Counted from the stretch's first letter, positions 1 through 9,111 are shown. The stretch: 64,000 nt of DNA from Mariniplasma sp023230825 (GCA_041654835.1 JBAZCQ010000003.1:145808-209807); one strand, 5' to 3'. Made by a program: numbers and translations. Notes: a model not told the origin generated them from the letters alone.

Positions 1-1392
1 CCCATAGGCATTTTTATTTGTCTTGACACTAACAATATCGCCTGTATTTAATTGATAGTCTAGTGTTACAATGCGGTTATTAACGGTTGCACCAACCATT
101 TTATTACCAATATCTGTGTGAATTCGATAAGCAAAGTCAATCGGTGTCGCCCCTTTGGGCAATTCAATTACTTGCCCCTTTGGGGTAAAGACATAGACGT
201 TCGCTGATAAAATATCGCCTTTAACAGTTCCCACAAATTCCTCTGCACTGTTATCAGTCTCATCAGAGTCTTCGGTCATTTTTAATAAGTCGCCATACCA
301 TTTTAACTTTTGAGCAATTTCAAACTGTTCACGTTCTTTTGAATAAATCTTGTTTTCTTTATATGCCCAGTGAGCAGCAATCCCGTATTCAGCAATATGG
401 TCCATTTCATGGGTTCTAATTTGGACTTCAAACAACGTTCCATCGTGTGACAATACCGTTGTATGTAGTGATTGATACATATTTGGTTTTGGCACAGCAA
501 TATAGTCTTTAAAACGTCTTGGAATCGGGGTAAAATTAGCGTGTATTAAGCCTAAAGCTTGATAACAAGTTTCAACCTTACTAACAACAATACGGACAGC
601 TAATAAGTCATAAATATCTTCAAAAGAACGGTTCTCACGAACCATCTTTTTATATATGGAGTAAATATTTTTAATGCGCCCTTTAATTTCGTATTTTTTT
701 AATTTGTTCTCATCAAAGAGGGTTTTAATGTGTTCAATGACACTATCAATCGATGCTTCCCGCTCGGTTCGTTTGGCTTGAATCATATTTGAAACCCGAT
801 AATACATCGGTGGATCAGTATATTTAAGCGAGCGGTCTTCAAGTTCAGCTTTAATTTTAAAAATCCCTAGACGATGTGCCAGCGGTGCATAAATATCTAA
901 TGTTTCTGAAGCTATCTTATATTGCTTTTCTGGTGACATTGAACTCAATGTTCGAACATTATGAAGTCTGTCCGCTATTTTAATTAAAACCACACGAATA
1001 TCTTTTGCCATCGCGAGCAACATCTTTTGATGATTATCAGCTTGCGAAGCAACGGTATTAAACGATAACTTCCCGATTTTAGTAACGCCATCAACCATTT
1101 GCATGACTTCTGTGCCAAAGCGTTTTTCGACATCATCTAAACTTAGGTCTGTATCTTCTACAGTATCATGTAATAAAGCTGCAACAATGGTAGCAGGTCC
1201 TGCAGTTAATTCTGCTAAAATTTTCGCAACCGCTACTGGATGAGTAATATAGGGATCCCCACTTTTACGCATTTGTCCTTCATGACTTTGTTTCGCTAAA
1301 AAATAAGCCTCTTTAATCAGCTCGATGTCTTTTTCGTTATGAATATATGAAGAGAAAGATTGTTGTAGCGAATCAAAAAGTGGTTCTGCCAT
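1..1392 (-). CDS. rsh: RelA/SpoT-family (p)ppGpp synthetase/hydrolase, 3' end beyond window
   Basis: Bifunctional alarmone enzyme of the stringent response. Reading back from ATG at 1392, the frame stays open for all 464 codons to the window edge, so the C-terminus is missing. I see an N-terminal HD hydrolase domain with the HDTVED motif at residues 75-80, a synthetase domain with the conserved RFKDYIA and YQSLHT blocks near residues 310-330, and the start of a TGS domain from about residue 395. The regulatory helical and ACT domains would lie outside. The start follows a GAAGGAGAA ribosome site inside the end of apt, 6 nt upstream, so the two genes are probably co-transcribed. An intact HD pair suggests both synthesis and hydrolysis, as in single-Rsh Firmicutes. 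Confidence 0.95.
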   Translation of the reverse strand, partial: MAEPLFDSLQQSFSSYIHNEKDIELIKEAYFLAKQSHEGQMRKSGDPYITHPVAVAKILAELTAGPATIVAALLHDTVEDTDLSLDDVEKRFGTEVMQMVDGVTKIGKLSFNTVASQADNHQKMLLAMAKDIRVVLIKIADRLHNVRTLSSMSPEKQYKIASETLDIYAPLAHRLGIFKIKAELEDRSLKYTDPPMYYRVSNMIQAKRTEREASIDSVIEHIKTLFDENKLKKYEIKGRIKNIYSIYKKMVRENRSFEDIYDLLAVRIVVSKVETCYQALGLIHANFTPIPRRFKDYIAVPKPNMYQSLHTTVLSHDGTLFEVQIRTHEMDHIAEYGIAAHWAYKENKIYSKEREQFEIAQKLKWYGDLLKMTEDSDETDNSAEEFVGTVKGDILSANVYVFTPKGQVIELPKGATPIDFAYRIHTDIGNKMVGATVNNRIVTLDYQLNTGDIVSVKTNKNAYG

Positions 1393-1398
1393 AAATAT

Positions 1399-1923
1399 TT
1401 ATTCTCCTTCTTCGTATGAGATCAGTGTTAAAATATCGTATTTCTTAAGTTTATCACGGCCTCTTAAGCCTTTAAGTTCAATTAAAAAAGCAAGGCCAAC
1501 AACAATGCCACCTAGTTTTTCAACAAGTTTTACGGTTGCTTCCATCGTTCCCCCGGTTGCGAGTAAATCATCGATGATTAATACCCGATCATTGGGTTTA
1601 ATCGCATCCGCATGTAAACACAGTTCATTTGTTCCATACTCTAAATCGTAAGCAACAGAAATATACTCTCTAGGAAGTTTTCCTGGTTTACGGACGGGTG
1701 AAAAACCAATCCCTAAATTAGTTGCGACCGGACATCCAAAAATGAAGCCTCTTGCTTCAGGACCAACAATAATCGTCGCTTGTTTTTCAATGGCATAATT
1801 AGTAAATTGTTGTGCCGCATATTGATAGGCTTTCCCATCTGACATTAAAGGGGTAATATCTTTAAATAAAATCCCTTTTTTGGGGAAGTCTTTTACTTCT
1901 GCGATGTATTTTTTTAAGTTCAT
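1399..1923 (-). CDS. apt: Adenine phosphoribosyltransferase
   Basis: Cytosolic purine-salvage enzyme making AMP from adenine and PRPP. The 174-residue length is normal. The PRPP-binding motif VLIIDDLLATGGT lies around residues 113-125, and the N-terminal DFPKKGILFKDITPL block is typical of Apt. A GGAGG site sits 8 nt before the ATG. It is the first gene of an apt-rsh pair, an order common in Firmicutes, and is divergent from rarA across a 94-bp gap that must hold both promoters. Confidence 0.96.
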   Translation of the reverse strand: MNLKKYIAEVKDFPKKGILFKDITPLMSDGKAYQYAAQQFTNYAIEKQATIIVGPEARGFIFGCPVATNLGIGFSPVRKPGKLPREYISVAYDLEYGTNELCLHADAIKPNDRVLIIDDLLATGGTMEATVKLVEKLGGIVVGLAFLIELKGLRGRDKLKKYDILTLISYEEGE

Positions 1924-1989
1924 TTGTCAACCTCCGACGCCTTAAGTATCACCTTTTTATTTTATACTATTTCATGCGTTTTTACAAGT

Positions 1990-2013
1990 ATATGCTATAA
2001 TATACCCAGGTGA
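1990..2013 (+). promoter_or_regulatory. Extended -10 promoter and ribosome site of rarA
   Basis: TGCTATAAT (TG at 1993-1994, TATAAT at 1996-2001) is an extended -10 element with no convincing -35. The AGGTGA ribosome site at 2008-2013 starts almost where transcription should begin, so the leader is only about 10 nt. Confidence 0.6.
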
Positions 2014-2017
2014 TAAC

Positions 2018-3259
2018 ATGAAACCATTGGCTTATCGAATGCGTCCAAAATCGTTTACCCATGTTTACGGTCAAGACCACCTTGTGGGACCTGACGGTGT
2101 TTTATCGATGATGTTAAAAAAGGGAATTTTTCTCTCTTTTATTTTGTATGGTCCCCCTGGAACAGGCAAAACAACAATTGCGGAAATTTTTGCCGAAAAA
2201 ACAGGGCTTGAAACATATACCTTTAACGCATCAACAGACAGTAAACAAAAACTAAGAGATATCTTAGACACAACAACATATAAAGATATTCTTGTCGTTG
2301 TCGATGAAATTCATCGGATGAATAAAGACATTCAAGACTATTTGCTTCCTTTTATTGAAAATGGCAAAGCGATTATTATTGGGTTAACCACATTAAATCC
2401 ATATCAAAGTGTAAATCCTGCCATTCGTTCACGTTGCCACGTCTATGAAGTGAAAAAATTAGGATCAGAAGATTTAACAAAAGCGATTTTAAACGGCCTT
2501 AACCATTTAGAAATGGATATTACAATTGAAGAGAAAGCCGTTCAAAAAATGATTCAATATGCCAACGATGAAGTGCGGACGGCTTTAAATATTTTGGAAA
2601 GTGCCTCCTTAATCTTAGATGATGGGGATCGCCTTCTTGCGAGCCATGTTGAGCGTGTTATGGGCAAAAAACCACTCGATTTAGATGGTGGTGAAGATCA
2701 CTACTTCGATTTATTAAGTGCTTTGCAAAAATCAATTCGAGGATCTGATGTGGATGCCAGTCTTCACTATTTAGCAAGACTACTTACTTTAGAGGATTTA
2801 CTTAGCCTTCAAAGACGATTGCTTGTGATTGCTTATGAAGACATCGGCTTAGCAAACCCGCAAATGGGACAAAAAGTATTGGCTGCGACCGATGCAGCTT
2901 TAAAAATTGGATTACCTGAGGCAAGAATTATTTTAAGTGTTGTTGTCATTGAAATGGCTTTATCACCTAAAAGTAATACGGCACTTATCGCGATTGATGA
3001 TGCTTTAGCTGACTTTCAACAAAAAGAGACAGGAAGTATACCAAAACATGCTAGCAATCGGGAAATTAGAAAAAATCCTGGAATTTATCATTATCCGCAC
3101 GACAATCCAAACTCCATCAACGACCAATCTTATTTACCCGATTTAATTAAAGAGAAAACATATTACCATCCTAAAAAAGAAAGTGCTTATGAGAAAGCAC
3201 TTTCCGAAAGACTTGAAAAAATAGATCAAATTAAAGGAAAAAAGAGAAAACTGCGATAA
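2018..3259 (+). CDS. rarA: Replication-associated recombination protein A (AAA+ ATPase)
   Basis: MgsA/RarA-family AAA+ ATPase, related to clamp-loader subunits and acting at stalled replication forks. The 413-residue protein has Walker A GPPGTGKTT around residues 45-53, Walker B VVVDEIHR around 93-100, a sensor-1 region, and the C-terminal tetramerisation domain typical of RarA. The ATG follows an AGGTGA site at good spacing. It stands alone on the plus strand, divergent from apt and convergent with arcC. Its TAA stop lies inside the terminator hairpin. Confidence 0.94.
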   Translation: MKPLAYRMRPKSFTHVYGQDHLVGPDGVLSMMLKKGIFLSFILYGPPGTGKTTIAEIFAEKTGLETYTFNASTDSKQKLRDILDTTTYKDILVVVDEIHRMNKDIQDYLLPFIENGKAIIIGLTTLNPYQSVNPAIRSRCHVYEVKKLGSEDLTKAILNGLNHLEMDITIEEKAVQKMIQYANDEVRTALNILESASLILDDGDRLLASHVERVMGKKPLDLDGGEDHYFDLLSALQKSIRGSDVDASLHYLARLLTLEDLLSLQRRLLVIAYEDIGLANPQMGQKVLAATDAALKIGLPEARIILSVVVIEMALSPKSNTALIAIDDALADFQQKETGSIPKHASNREIRKNPGIYHYPHDNPNSINDQSYLPDLIKEKTYYHPKKESAYEKALSERLEKIDQIKGKKRKLR

Positions 3260-3270
3260 GTTTTCTTTTT
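3241..3270. terminator. Bidirectional terminator between rarA and arcC
   Basis: The stem GAAAACT/AGTTTTC with loop GCGATA is extended by A and T tracts on both sides, so it can work for both convergent genes. The rarA stop codon (3257-3259) is part of the hairpin. Confidence 0.75.
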
Positions 3271-4197
3271 TTATGGATTAATGATGGTTCCTAATCCTTC
3301 TGTAATTGCTAAATTAACATTGTTTAGGGAAGCAATAATAGCTTGTTTGCCGCTGTGGTTTACAAATTGGAGACAAGCCTCAATTTTTGGTAACATTGAA
3401 CCCGCTTTAAAGTGATCCTCTTTCACCAATTGAGCCAATTCTTTTGCGTTGATTGATGTTAATTTCTTTCGGTTAGGACTTAAGTAATCTAAATAAACAT
3501 AGTCAATATCAGTTAAAATAATCAGGGCATCTGCTTCAATGATTTCCGCAATTTTAGCACTCGCAAAATCTTTATCTATAACAGCTTCAATCCCTTGATA
3601 ACCATCATCCGTTAAAACAACAGGAATGCCTCCTCCTCCGCCGGTGATGACTAAATGATGGGCATTTAAAAGTGTTAAAAGGCTGTCTTTTTCAACCAAG
3701 TCCTGTGGTTTAGGACTAGAAACCACCCGACGATATCCTCTGCCAGCATCTTCCATCATTGTGTATTGTTTTTCTTTTTCTAATGTTTCTGCTTCTTTCA
3801 AATCATAAAATGCCCCAATTGGTTTTGTTGGTTCGCTCATTGCGGGGTCATTTATATCAACGATGACTTGTGAAATTAAAGTTGTAACAGGTCGATGAAG
3901 ATTTGCTTTAATGAGAGCATTTTGTAAACTATTTTGAAAATGATAACCGATGTAACCTTGGCTCATAGCACCAGCCTCTGAAAGAGGAATTGCTGGACTT
4001 GAAAAAGATTCCTCAAAGGCCAAATGAATCATGCCAACTTGTGGTCCATTCCCATGAACAAAAACGATATCATGACCTGCTTGAATTAAAGGAATGAAGG
4101 CCTGAACTGCATCTTCAAGGCGTTTTTTTTGTGTTTTAGGGTCGATACCTAAAGCATTCCCACCAAACGAGATAACGTATTTACTCATCTTTATCAT
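3271..4197 (-). CDS. arcC: Carbamate kinase
   Basis: Catalyses carbamoyl phosphate plus ADP to ATP and carbamate, an energy-yielding step of arginine or carbamoyl catabolism. The protein has the amino-acid-kinase start SFGGNALG, the HGNGPQVG motif near residue 50, and the conserved GGGGGIPV block near residue 190. The length of about 305 is normal. The family-like start is MSKYVISF at 4188; the listed end is the ATG three codons upstream. Neither has a strong ribosome site. Partner genes arcA and arcB are not in the window. It lies downstream of ord and the cobalamin adenosyltransferase, suggesting a link to amino-acid fermentation. Confidence 0.93.
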   Translation of the reverse strand: MIKMSKYVISFGGNALGIDPKTQKKRLEDAVQAFIPLIQAGHDIVFVHGNGPQVGMIHLAFEESFSSPAIPLSEAGAMSQGYIGYHFQNSLQNALIKANLHRPVTTLISQVIVDINDPAMSEPTKPIGAFYDLKEAETLEKEKQYTMMEDAGRGYRRVVSSPKPQDLVEKDSLLTLLNAHHLVITGGGGGIPVVLTDDGYQGIEAVIDKDFASAKIAEIIEADALIILTDIDYVYLDYLSPNRKKLTSINAKELAQLVKEDHFKAGSMLPKIEACLQFVNHSGKQAIIASLNNVNLAITEGLGTIINP

Positions 4198-4260
4198 TTA
4201 AATAGGCCATTATAACTTTTATCACTTGTCTATTTTCCTCCATTTTATATCAACATCTTA

Positions 4261-5307
4261 TTACTCAATTGTTTCAAGCATATCTCTCATATCCCCTAAG
4301 ATAGCTCTAGGTACAGGTAAATCAAGCATTGTTTTTAAACCTGGCTTAGCATTCATAACATGAGGAATCATATTAACACAAACTGCAATTGTTCCTAAAC
4401 CACCGTCAATTTCTGGACGAATTGTCATGTTAACGTTAGGTTTTCCTTCTAGATAAATGGAATCTTCGGTTTGAACTCCTTGAGCATCAGGTTCAATTTG
4501 CGAGGGGTGATGTAATTCTAAAAACAATTGCTCATCTATGTACCCTTGCCCAGTTAAACTAATTCCTGCAAGGGTACCTTCTTTTGCAGTTGCGTATTTT
4601 GTTTTTCGTTTAGTTTGAGTAAGAATGGGTTCAATTTGTTGTTCAAATTTACTTGGTTTAAGTCCTACCCCACTAAAAATCATATGGGCGCTTTGATTCA
4701 AACCAATATGACCAATGGGCTGTTTATTGGTAATGCGTTCATAGTATTGTTCTAACGTTTCTCCGATGCCATATTTTTCCATCACGGTTAAACCAAATGT
4801 ATTCAAACTATTTTTTCGAGTTATCACCATTTTTTCAACATCCATCATCGCTCCACTTAAGGCAATTGCGAGAAAATCCATAACGAAACCCGGATTAATT
4901 CCTGTCCCAAGAACGGTTACATCCTTTTCTTTGGCAAGGTCATCGAGTTCTTTTGCTAAAGCGGGGTGGCTTTGAAAGGGAAAAACCATTTCTTCAGCAA
5001 TTGTAATCACATTGATATTCTTTTCTAACAATTTTTTTATCTTTTCATAAACACCACTAACAAAACTATCTGTACATAACAAAACAATGTCTGGATCAAC
5101 TTCATTTAACATTAAATCAATATCATCAGTTACTGGTATTAAACTCTCTACAGTTTGAGTTAAGACATCTTGAACTGTTCGCCCAACCAATGTTGGATCA
5201 TGATCACAAACACCAACGATATCGACACCTCTTTTGGTTAATAACATCTCAGCCATTCCTTGTCCCATAGCCCCAAAACCCCAGATTGCGACTCGAATAG
5301 GTCTCAT
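4261..5307 (-). CDS. ord: 2,4-diaminopentanoate dehydrogenase, copy 1
   Basis: Oxidises and deaminates 2,4-diaminopentanoate to 2-amino-4-oxopentanoate in ornithine fermentation. The 348-residue protein begins with a Rossmann NAD(P) motif, GFGAMGQGMAE, around residues 11-21, and ends with the PGLKTMLDLPVPRAILGD block shared with the second copy at 55374-56420. The two copies are close paralogues by eye, with gap-free colinearity over nearly the whole length. A GGTGG-type ribosome site precedes the ATG, and an extended -10 (TGaTATGAT) lies in the 78-bp gap upstream. This copy sits with the adenosyltransferase and arcC rather than with the ort/ora genes, so it could be specialised or a backup. 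Confidence 0.88.
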   Translation of the reverse strand: MRPIRVAIWGFGAMGQGMAEMLLTKRGVDIVGVCDHDPTLVGRTVQDVLTQTVESLIPVTDDIDLMLNEVDPDIVLLCTDSFVSGVYEKIKKLLEKNINVITIAEEMVFPFQSHPALAKELDDLAKEKDVTVLGTGINPGFVMDFLAIALSGAMMDVEKMVITRKNSLNTFGLTVMEKYGIGETLEQYYERITNKQPIGHIGLNQSAHMIFSGVGLKPSKFEQQIEPILTQTKRKTKYATAKEGTLAGISLTGQGYIDEQLFLELHHPSQIEPDAQGVQTEDSIYLEGKPNVNMTIRPEIDGGLGTIAVCVNMIPHVMNAKPGLKTMLDLPVPRAILGDMRDMLETIE

Positions 5308-5365
5308 CTTATCCCACCTTTCTCTTCACTTCATCATATCATGAAATAGCACCCTTTAAAAATAA

Positions 5366-5399
5366 AAAAAGGATGATAAAAGTCTTTATCTTCCTTTTT
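5366..5399 (-). terminator. Terminator of the rnj-pduO transcript
   Basis: A 15-bp near-perfect stem (one mismatch, 4-nt loop AGTC on the plus strand) is followed on the minus strand by TTTTTTTATTTTT. The adenosyltransferase TAA stop is inside the stem, so termination is placed right at the end of the coding sequence. Confidence 0.85.
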
Positions 5400-5886
5400 C
5401 GAACATTCTTCCCAAAGTAAAAAAATAATCGGACAATCGGTTCATAAACTGTAGAGTTAATGGATTTAACGGCTCCAAATGGTGCAAAGCAACTAAAATT
5501 CGTTCAGCAGTTCTTGTCTTAACACGACATAAATTAAGCCATGCTTGTGCAGGATTTTGATCCAGTTGAATAAACTTTGTCAGTTTTTCTAACTGTTGAT
5601 CAAACTGATCAATTTGTTGCTCAAGCCATGTCACATGTTCATCCGTTGTCTGGTAACGGTTGGGTGAGGCTAAAGCAATTTCATATGCCATTTGATAGAG
5701 AACATAATGAATATGATCTAAGTCTGCTAACGTTGTTTGATCTTCAATCACTTGTTTTGCAAGAAGGATGGTTGCCATCACTTCATCAATCGTCCCGTTA
5801 ACTTCAATTCTTAAATCATCTTTTTTGACTCGTTTTGATAATAAATCCGTTTCACCAGCGTCGCCTTTTTTTGTGTATATTTTCAT
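5386..5886 (-). CDS. pduO: ATP:cob(I)alamin adenosyltransferase, PduO type
   Basis: Transfers adenosyl from ATP to cob(I)alamin to make adenosylcobalamin. The 166-residue protein has the family N-terminus MKIYTKKGDAGETDLL, the RVKKDDLR segment, the GTIDE motif near residues 31-35, and a C-terminal helical region with NRLSDYFF. The ATG overlaps the rnj stop by 4 nt (ATGA), so translation is probably coupled. The only cobalamin-dependent enzyme visible in the window is ornithine 4,5-aminomutase (51.1-53.6 kb), which uses exactly this coenzyme form. No cobalamin synthesis genes are present. Confidence 0.92.
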   Translation of the reverse strand: MKIYTKKGDAGETDLLSKRVKKDDLRIEVNGTIDEVMATILLAKQVIEDQTTLADLDHIHYVLYQMAYEIALASPNRYQTTDEHVTWLEQQIDQFDQQLEKLTKFIQLDQNPAQAWLNLCRVKTRTAERILVALHHLEPLNPLTLQFMNRLSDYFFTLGRMFEKGR

Positions 5887-7571
5887 TTTCTTGTTTCCTC
5901 CTGTTCGACAGATATAACAACAGGAATGGTAATCGGTCTTCTTTTAATCGTATCGTAAATATATTTATTAATATCACTACGTACATCACGTTTGTATTCA
6001 TTCCAGTTAATATATTTTCCTTGAAGATGTTTTTGACTGGTTTCATGGAAAATCTCTTTTACCTTTTCCAATAAAGCTTCCGATTCTTTAACATAAACAA
6101 AGCCCTGTGTCACAATTTTCACATCACCAACAATTTTTCTTTCTTTTGGTGAGACGTGAGCGACAACAAGTAAAGCACCATCCTCGGCTAAAAGTTCACG
6201 ATCTTTCATCACATAGTCGTTCACATCACCAATGGCTGTTCCATCAATCAAAATTTCGCCCACATTAATTTCATTTTTCGAAATAAAGGCCTCTTCATCA
6301 ATAAAATTAAGAACGTCACCATTATCTAATACAAAAATATGATTATCGTCATATCCTATTTCTTTAGCGAGTTGTCTAACACCATATTGGTGACGATATT
6401 CGCCAATCGTTGGTACGATATATTTTGGCTTAAGTAAATTAATCATCATTTTAATTTCTTCACCTGTTGCATGGGCAGATGTTAAAAGCCGTTTATCAAT
6501 GTTTTCTACAATGGCTTCACTCCGATATAGTACATCCAACGTCCGTGCCGCCATTTTTTCGGTACCTGGAACAGGTGGTGTCATCATAATGATCGTATCT
6601 TTTTCATTAATATGGATGAGACGATCCATTTTTTTAGACATTCTTTGGAGCATGAAAAATGGTTCATGGCGGTTTCCTGTCACTAAGGCGACAATGTCTT
6701 TATCATCATTTTTATTTTTATCAGTAATAAATTTTAAATTAATTAAATGACTTTCTGGGACATGTAAATAACCGTATTCAATGGCAATATCGACAATTCG
6801 TTGAGCTCTTCTTCCAATAATGGCAATTCTTTTATTATGAATTAATGCCATATCGATAACCCGTTGAATTTTTCTTAAATCAGATGAGAAAAGTGATACA
6901 ATAATACGTCCTTGAGCATTGGCAAAAACTGAATTTAGTTTGTGATCTAAATTTTGAAAAATGCCCCCATTTAAAATTAAAGTAGACCCCAAAGATTCTG
7001 TTAAAAGTGCCAGCACATTTTTCTCAGCTAAATCATTGATCTTCTTAAAGTCTGTTTGATACTGTAAAGAACCACTTTGGTCAAAAGTAAAATCAGACGT
7101 GTAAACAATAATACCGTCTAGAGTATGTAAAGCAATACCAATCGATTCTGGTATCGAATGGGTGGTGTTAAAAAAACTGACACGAACATTACCAAATTTA
7201 ATAATCGAATTTTGGGAAATCGTATTTAAAGTTAAAGTGTCGAGTTCAAAACCTTCATCCAGTAATAAATCTTTTAAAATTTGCATCGTAAAATTGGTCG
7301 CATAAACAGGAACATTTAAGTCTCTTAAAACATGAGGTAAAGCGCTAATATGATCTTCGTGACCATGAGATAAAAAGATGCCTTTAATACGGTCTTTAGC
7401 ACGAATCAACACCTTATAATCAGGGATGATTTCATCAACACCATGTAATTCAGCACTCGGGTATTTAATTCCTGCATCTAAAATGTATAAACCATGGTCA
7501 ACGTCAACGACATACATGTTTTTCCCGTTTTCGCCTAGACCTCCTAAAGCAAAAAATTTAATTTTGCTCAT
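5883..7571 (-). CDS. rnjA: Ribonuclease J
   Basis: Metallo-beta-lactamase/beta-CASP endo- and 5' exoribonuclease of Firmicute RNA processing and decay. At 562 residues it is full length. The zinc-binding HxHxDH motif is HGHEDH at residues 69-74. Later beta-CASP blocks are visible, including TGNRHEP near residue 300 and SAHATGEE near 365, plus the C-terminal domain. The start ATG has a GGAAGTGA-type ribosome site. It is the first gene of a pair with the adenosyltransferase, which starts within its stop codon. Confidence 0.96.
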   Translation of the reverse strand: MSKIKFFALGGLGENGKNMYVVDVDHGLYILDAGIKYPSAELHGVDEIIPDYKVLIRAKDRIKGIFLSHGHEDHISALPHVLRDLNVPVYATNFTMQILKDLLLDEGFELDTLTLNTISQNSIIKFGNVRVSFFNTTHSIPESIGIALHTLDGIIVYTSDFTFDQSGSLQYQTDFKKINDLAEKNVLALLTESLGSTLILNGGIFQNLDHKLNSVFANAQGRIIVSLFSSDLRKIQRVIDMALIHNKRIAIIGRRAQRIVDIAIEYGYLHVPESHLINLKFITDKNKNDDKDIVALVTGNRHEPFFMLQRMSKKMDRLIHINEKDTIIMMTPPVPGTEKMAARTLDVLYRSEAIVENIDKRLLTSAHATGEEIKMMINLLKPKYIVPTIGEYRHQYGVRQLAKEIGYDDNHIFVLDNGDVLNFIDEEAFISKNEINVGEILIDGTAIGDVNDYVMKDRELLAEDGALLVVAHVSPKERKIVGDVKIVTQGFVYVKESEALLEKVKEIFHETSQKHLQGKYINWNEYKRDVRSDINKYIYDTIKRRPITIPVVISVEQEETRK

Positions 7572-7683
7572 TAAATCACTTCCTTAAGTATCTAATTATC
7601 GCGTTTTTAACTAATCCTATTATATCATCTTTTCTTGAGATAACAATGTTTTTAACTTACTTTTTATGGTATGATAAAAATAG

Positions 7684-8280
7684 GTGAAAAGAATGATTCA
7701 ATATCCAATAAAACGAGCACAACATCAAAAACAGAATAATCGTGCAAACCTAGGAATGACGCTAGAAAGCGATATCGAAGCAACCAATACGTACTATTTA
7801 AACCACAATATCGCTATCATTCATAAAAAGCCGACACCCGTTCAAGTCGTTGACGTCCATTATCCTGGTCGTAACAAAGCTAAAATTGTTGAAGCTTACT
7901 ATAAAACACCATCGACGACGGATTTTAACGGTATTTATCTCGGTAAATATATTGATTTTGATGCGAAAGAAACCAATTCGAAAACATCGATGCCTTTAAA
8001 AAATATTCACTCCCACCAAGTCAACCATTTAAAACAAGTCGTTGAACACGGTGGCATCGCTTTTTTAATTGTTCATTTTAAACAATTCGATGAGTATTAT
8101 TTACTTCCAAGTCACGTTCTTTTCCGCTATTGGGACTTACAAAATGATAAAGAAAAGGGACGAAAATCCATCCCTTATCAAACATTTAAAGACGAAGCTC
8201 ACCGCATTCCTTTTAGTTTTAATCCGCGACTAGATTATCTCAAAGTAGTGAAAGAGGTCTATCATCAAACACTAAAATAG
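7684..8280 (+). CDS. recU: Holliday junction resolvase RecU
   Basis: Nuclease that cleaves four-way junctions in Firmicute recombination and chromosome segregation. The 198-residue protein has the RecU blocks NLGMTLESDIEATN (near residue 22), IHKKPTPVQ (near 49), the active-site region TTDFNGIYLGKYIDFDAKET (about 77-97), and the C-terminal NPRLDYLK. The usual neighbour in Firmicutes, a penicillin-binding protein, is absent. The 3' end overlaps the convergent thiT by 16 bp. Confidence 0.93.
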   Translation: MKRMIQYPIKRAQHQKQNNRANLGMTLESDIEATNTYYLNHNIAIIHKKPTPVQVVDVHYPGRNKAKIVEAYYKTPSTTDFNGIYLGKYIDFDAKETNSKTSMPLKNIHSHQVNHLKQVVEHGGIAFLIVHFKQFDEYYLLPSHVLFRYWDLQNDKEKGRKSIPYQTFKDEAHRIPFSFNPRLDYLKVVKEVYHQTLK

Positions 8281-8945
8281 TCTTCTTTCAACATTTTCAT
8301 GCGTTTGTATGTTACCAAACCAATTAAGATAGAGGCAACAAACGTTGTGAAAATATAAATAAAGTTATAGCCTAAACTATAAAGCCAGAGATCGTTACCA
8401 ACAAAGGCAAAAATCTTCGTTGCAAGATTCGCTTCTTCAAGACCTGCATTAACTTGATCAACGGCGTATTGAATACTACTTCCCCAAAAAATAACCCCAC
8501 TGATGGTTGAAGAGATCAAACGAATGATAGAAACGACGATAAACGAAAGAACAAACTTTGATTGTTTTTGAAAAGCATCACTAAATAAACCAGAAAGACC
8601 AAAAGCCATAAAGGGAATGATATAATCAAAGCCGATAAGAAGGACGATTTTAAAGGCACTCCATGACTCTCCGGTCCATGACTCTAAAGTGAGCCTTAAT
8701 GCATCTAAATAAACAATATAATCCACTCCAAAATTATAAAGTGCATAAAGAAAACCCGCAATCAGTCCATACTTTAAACCAAAGAAAAGGCCAATTAGGA
8801 CAAGTGGAATCATGGATATCCCTAAAAAATTACCGCCAAAAGGCATTCTTAAACCCGTGAGGCCCACCAATAAATCAAAGACGATAGCAATCGCTAATAA
8901 GCTTGTCGTTGCAATCATCTTCCGAACTTCAATTTTGTTATTCAT
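8265..8945 (-). CDS. thiT: Thiamine transporter ThiT (ECF S component)
   Basis: Membrane substrate-binding subunit of an energy-coupling-factor transporter for thiamine. The 226-residue protein is mostly hydrophobic, with about six membrane segments, and the MPFGGNFLGISMIPL segment is typical of ThiT. The ATG follows AGGAGG (plus-strand 8953-8958) at 7 nt. The assignment is strongly supported by the TPP riboswitch and terminator directly upstream. The ECF energising module (EcfA/A'/T) is not in the window and must be encoded elsewhere. Confidence 0.92.
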   Translation of the reverse strand: MNNKIEVRKMIATTSLLAIAIVFDLLVGLTGLRMPFGGNFLGISMIPLVLIGLFFGLKYGLIAGFLYALYNFGVDYIVYLDALRLTLESWTGESWSAFKIVLLIGFDYIIPFMAFGLSGLFSDAFQKQSKFVLSFIVVSIIRLISSTISGVIFWGSSIQYAVDQVNAGLEEANLATKIFAFVGNDLWLYSLGYNFIYIFTTFVASILIGLVTYKRMKMLKEDYFSV

Positions 8946-8960
8946 TTCTTTTCCTCCTAG

Positions 8961-8996
8961 AAAAATAAAAAATTTCTATGGATTACCAAAGAAATT
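8961..8996 (-). terminator. Riboswitch expression-platform terminator of thiT
   Basis: On the minus strand, AATTTCTTTGG and CCATAGAAATT pair with one mismatch around a 4-nt loop, followed by TTTTATTTTT. It lies between the TPP aptamer and the thiT ribosome site, fitting transcriptional attenuation when TPP is bound. Confidence 0.8.
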
Positions 8997-9029
8997 GACA
9001 GTCAAACGATTTGTAATAAACCGACTATC

Positions 9030-9104
9030 CCTCCGCTGGTATGATCCAGATCAGGTTCTGCGGGTCGACTTTCGTCCTCTCAGCTTGGAGCTCCCCGTAG
9101 TGAT
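9030..9104 (-). promoter_or_regulatory. TPP riboswitch (thi box) upstream of thiT
   Basis: On the minus strand the aptamer reads from ACTACGGGGAG, through GCTGAGAGG and GACCCGCAGAA, to the core CCTGATCTGGATCATACC and AGCGGAGG. These match the two sensor arms of the TPP aptamer in order. It precedes a terminator and a thiamine transporter, so an OFF switch at high TPP is expected. Confidence 0.95.
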
Positions 9105-9111
9105 CAATATC

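Noticed and set aside
303..500. A 65-residue minus-strand frame
   Set aside because: It is out of frame inside rsh, whose frame stays open over the whole 1-1392 region with clear HD, synthetase and TGS motifs.
5835..6074. Plus- and minus-strand frames over the rnj/pduO junction
   Set aside because: They overlap well-supported genes on the minus strand and have no ribosome site or family motif.
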